A stretch of DNA of 64,000 nucleotides from contig NZ_CP009281.1 in assembly GCF_000758585.1 (NCBI RefSeq), forward strand, positions 4,092,001-4,156,000. Direction: 5' to 3'. A model generated the notes under the pieces. It saw only the letters and a program-made list of their open reading frames with translations. It was not told the DNA's origin and searched no databases. Of the stretch, positions 62,527 through 64,000 are shown piece after piece. This DNA comes from Paenibacillus sp. FSL R5-0345 (GTDB lineage Bacteria > Bacillota > Bacilli > Paenibacillales > Paenibacillaceae). Position numbers and translations under genes: made by a program. Each line of letters begins with the position of its first letter. Position 1 is the stretch's first letter.

Positions 62527-63927
62527 TTAGAGAATATACTGACTTAAATCACGATCCTGTGCAATACTTGCCAATTTCTCACGCACATACTCAGGTGTAA
62601 TTACCATTGTGTCCAAAGTCAACTCTGGTGCTTCAAACGATAAATCCTCTAATAACTTCTCCAAAATGGTATGAAGTCGCCGAGCACCTATGTTCTCCAT
62701 ATTTTGGTTCACTGAAGCCGCTATTTTGGCGATTTCATAAATAGCATCCTTCTGGAACTCCACTTCAATGTCCTCAGTCTTTAACAAATTAACATATTGT
62801 TTTGTCAAAGCATTCTCTGGCTCTGTTAAAATGGATACAAAATCCTCCAGCGTCAGACTGCTCAGTTCTACGCGGATCGGAAAACGACCCTGAAGCTCAG
62901 GAATCAAATCAGAAGGTTTAGCAACATGAAATGCCCCGGCAGCCATGAAGAGCACATAATCCGTCTTTACAGGACCGTATTTTGTCATGATTGTAGAACC
63001 CTCTACAATTGGAAGAATATCTCTTTGCACACCCTCACGTGATACATCGGGACCGGAACCCTTGCCTTGACTTGCAACCTTATCAATCTCATCGATAAAA
63101 ATAATACCCGATTGTTCAGCGCGTGTCACAGATTCCTGAATAACATCGTCCATATCAATCAGTTTGGTCGCTTCATCCTGAATCAGTACTTTACGAGCCT
63201 CACGGATAGGAAGCTTGCGCTTCTTCGTCCGCTTCGGAAGTAAACTACCAAACATTTCTTGCATATTCATCCCCATCTGGTCGTTCCCTTGCCCTGCAAA
63301 CATATCCAGCATAGATGGCGCTGTATCCTCAACGTCTATTTCAATGATATCGTCTTCCAATTGACCAGCTAGCAGCTTAAATCTAACCCCGCGACGGCGT
63401 TCACTTAAGCTTCCATCCGGTTCGGAATCTTCTTTAGAATCCTCTTGCGAAGAGTTCCCGCCAAAAATCATCTCAAAAGGATTCTTCTGAGATTTATTTT
63501 TTGAAGACGAAGGCACTAAAATAGAGACAATCCGCTCGTTAGCCAGTTCTTCTGCACGGTCCTTGACCTTTTCCGTACGTTCTAGCTTCACCATACGAAT
63601 AGAGGTCTCTACCAGATCACGTACCATAGACTCCACATCTCGCCCTACATAACCCACCTCTGTGAATTTGGTTGCCTCCACCTTGATGAACGGAGCATTA
63701 ACAAGCTTAGCAAGACGCCGGGCAATCTCGGTTTTCCCTACACCAGTAGGTCCGATCATCAAGATGTTCTTAGGAACAACTTCATCACGCAGTTCCTCAG
63801 CGAGTAGACTGCGCCGATAACGATTACGAAGCGCGACAGCTACCGATTTCTTAGCTTGTTTCTGACCTACAATATATTTATCCAATTCGGCTACAATTTG
63901 ACGGGGTGTTAGCGATTGATTCACCAT
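62527..63927 (-). CDS. hslU: ATP-dependent protease ATPase subunit HslU (ClpY)
   Basis: AAA+ unfoldase that feeds substrates to the HslV (ClpQ) peptidase. [31 protein letters not shown] at the start, Walker A GPTGVGKT (59-66), [24 protein letters not shown] pore-region motif, an I-domain with an acidic/Ser-rich insertion (about 145-200), Walker [13 protein letters not shown], and sensor regions ending [21 protein letters not shown]. 466 residues, normal for HslU. ATG follows AAGGAGGAATTCACG. Confidence 0.98.
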   Translation of the reverse strand: MVNQSLTPRQIVAELDKYIVGQKQAKKSVAVALRNRYRRSLLAEELRDEVVPKNILMIGPTGVGKTEIARRLAKLVNAPFIKVEATKFTEVGYVGRDVESMVRDLVETSIRMVKLERTEKVKDRAEELANERIVSILVPSSSKNKSQKNPFEMIFGGNSSQEDSKEDSEPDGSLSERRRGVRFKLLAGQLEDDIIEIDVEDTAPSMLDMFAGQGNDQMGMNMQEMFGSLLPKRTKKRKLPIREARKVLIQDEATKLIDMDDVIQESVTRAEQSGIIFIDEIDKVASQGKGSGPDVSREGVQRDILPIVEGSTIMTKYGPVKTDYVLFMAAGAFHVAKPSDLIPELQGRFPIRVELSSLTLEDFVSILTEPENALTKQYVNLLKTEDIEVEFQKDAIYEIAKIAASVNQNMENIGARRLHTILEKLLEDLSFEAPELTLDTMVITPEYVREKLASIAQDRDLSQYIL

Positions 63928-63960
63928 CGTGAATTCCTCCTTGTCTCTATGGCACTGAGC

Positions 63961-64000
63961 CTATAATTGCTCAACAATAATATTGGAGTTAGTGTACACA
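63961..64000 (-). CDS. hslV: 3' end of hslV (ClpQ), partial
   Basis: The last 12 codons read VYTNSNIIVEQL and then TAG, close to the end of B. subtilis ClpQ (IYTNHNIIVEEL in memory). The stop lies about 33 nt before hslU, in the standard hslV-hslU order. The rest of the gene is outside the window. Confidence 0.85.
   Translation of the reverse strand, partial: VYTNSNIIVEQL

Overview
The window is chromosomal DNA from a low-to-mid-GC, spore-forming, motile Gram-positive bacterium of the order Bacillales. Gene content and order point to Paenibacillus or a close relative. The main signs are dipicolinate synthase genes (spoVFA/spoVFB), a Bacillus-type fla/che operon with FliY, CheC, CheD, SwrB and SwrD homologues, nrnA between rbfA and truB, an archaeal/eukaryotic-type ProS, and long Shine-Dalgarno sequences with many TTG starts. 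Every gene found lies on the minus strand, so transcription runs from high to low coordinates. The many plus-strand ORFs are antisense shadows of real genes.

In transcription order (right to left): the 3' tip of hslV, then hslU and its terminator (64000-62349), then a 200-nt AT-rich spacer where Bacillus subtilis would have codY. The fla/che operon follows (62148-30407): flgB, flgC, fliE, fliF, fliG, fliH, fliI, fliJ, a YlxF/MotE-like gene, fliK, flgD, a small flagellar operon gene, flgE, swrD, fliL, fliM, fliY, cheY, fliO, fliP, fliQ, fliR, flhB, flhA, flhF, flhG, cheB, cheA, cheW, cheC, cheD, an unknown membrane protein, sigD, fapA, a small hydrophilic protein, a swrB-like gene and an MltG-like fragment gene. 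Next come rpsB-tsf-pyrH-frr-uppS-cdsA-dxr-rseP-proS (30403-21438; translation, UMP kinase, ribosome recycling, isoprenoid and phospholipid precursors, site-2 protease), then polC. After polC comes rimP-nusA-rnpM-ylxQ-infB-rbfA-nrnA-truB-ribF behind a near-consensus promoter and a leader hairpin, then rpsO, pnp, ylxY, mlpA-dut, and finally spoVFA-spoVFB-dapG. The asd gene usually found between spoVFB and dapG is missing; a short reading frame there resembles its first residues.

Functionally the window joins the flagellar export apparatus, basal body and chemotaxis genes to core information processing and then to sporulation/diaminopimelate genes. Most genes are tightly packed, with ATGA or TAATG overlaps and Shine-Dalgarno sequences inside the upstream gene. 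Regulation is visible at a few places: promoters before rpsO, rimP and rpsB, a sigma-K-like promoter before spoVFA, a probable NusA-responsive leader hairpin before rimP, and a terminator-like hairpin between rpsB and tsf.

No defence system, prophage, insertion sequence, CRISPR array, tRNA or rRNA gene was found. The most unusual feature is a dispersed intergenic repeat of about 102 nt. It has four good copies (21343-21444, 24420-24523, 32001-32102, 34416-34515) and a few decayed ones, all in the same orientation, folding into two successive hairpins with compensating base changes.
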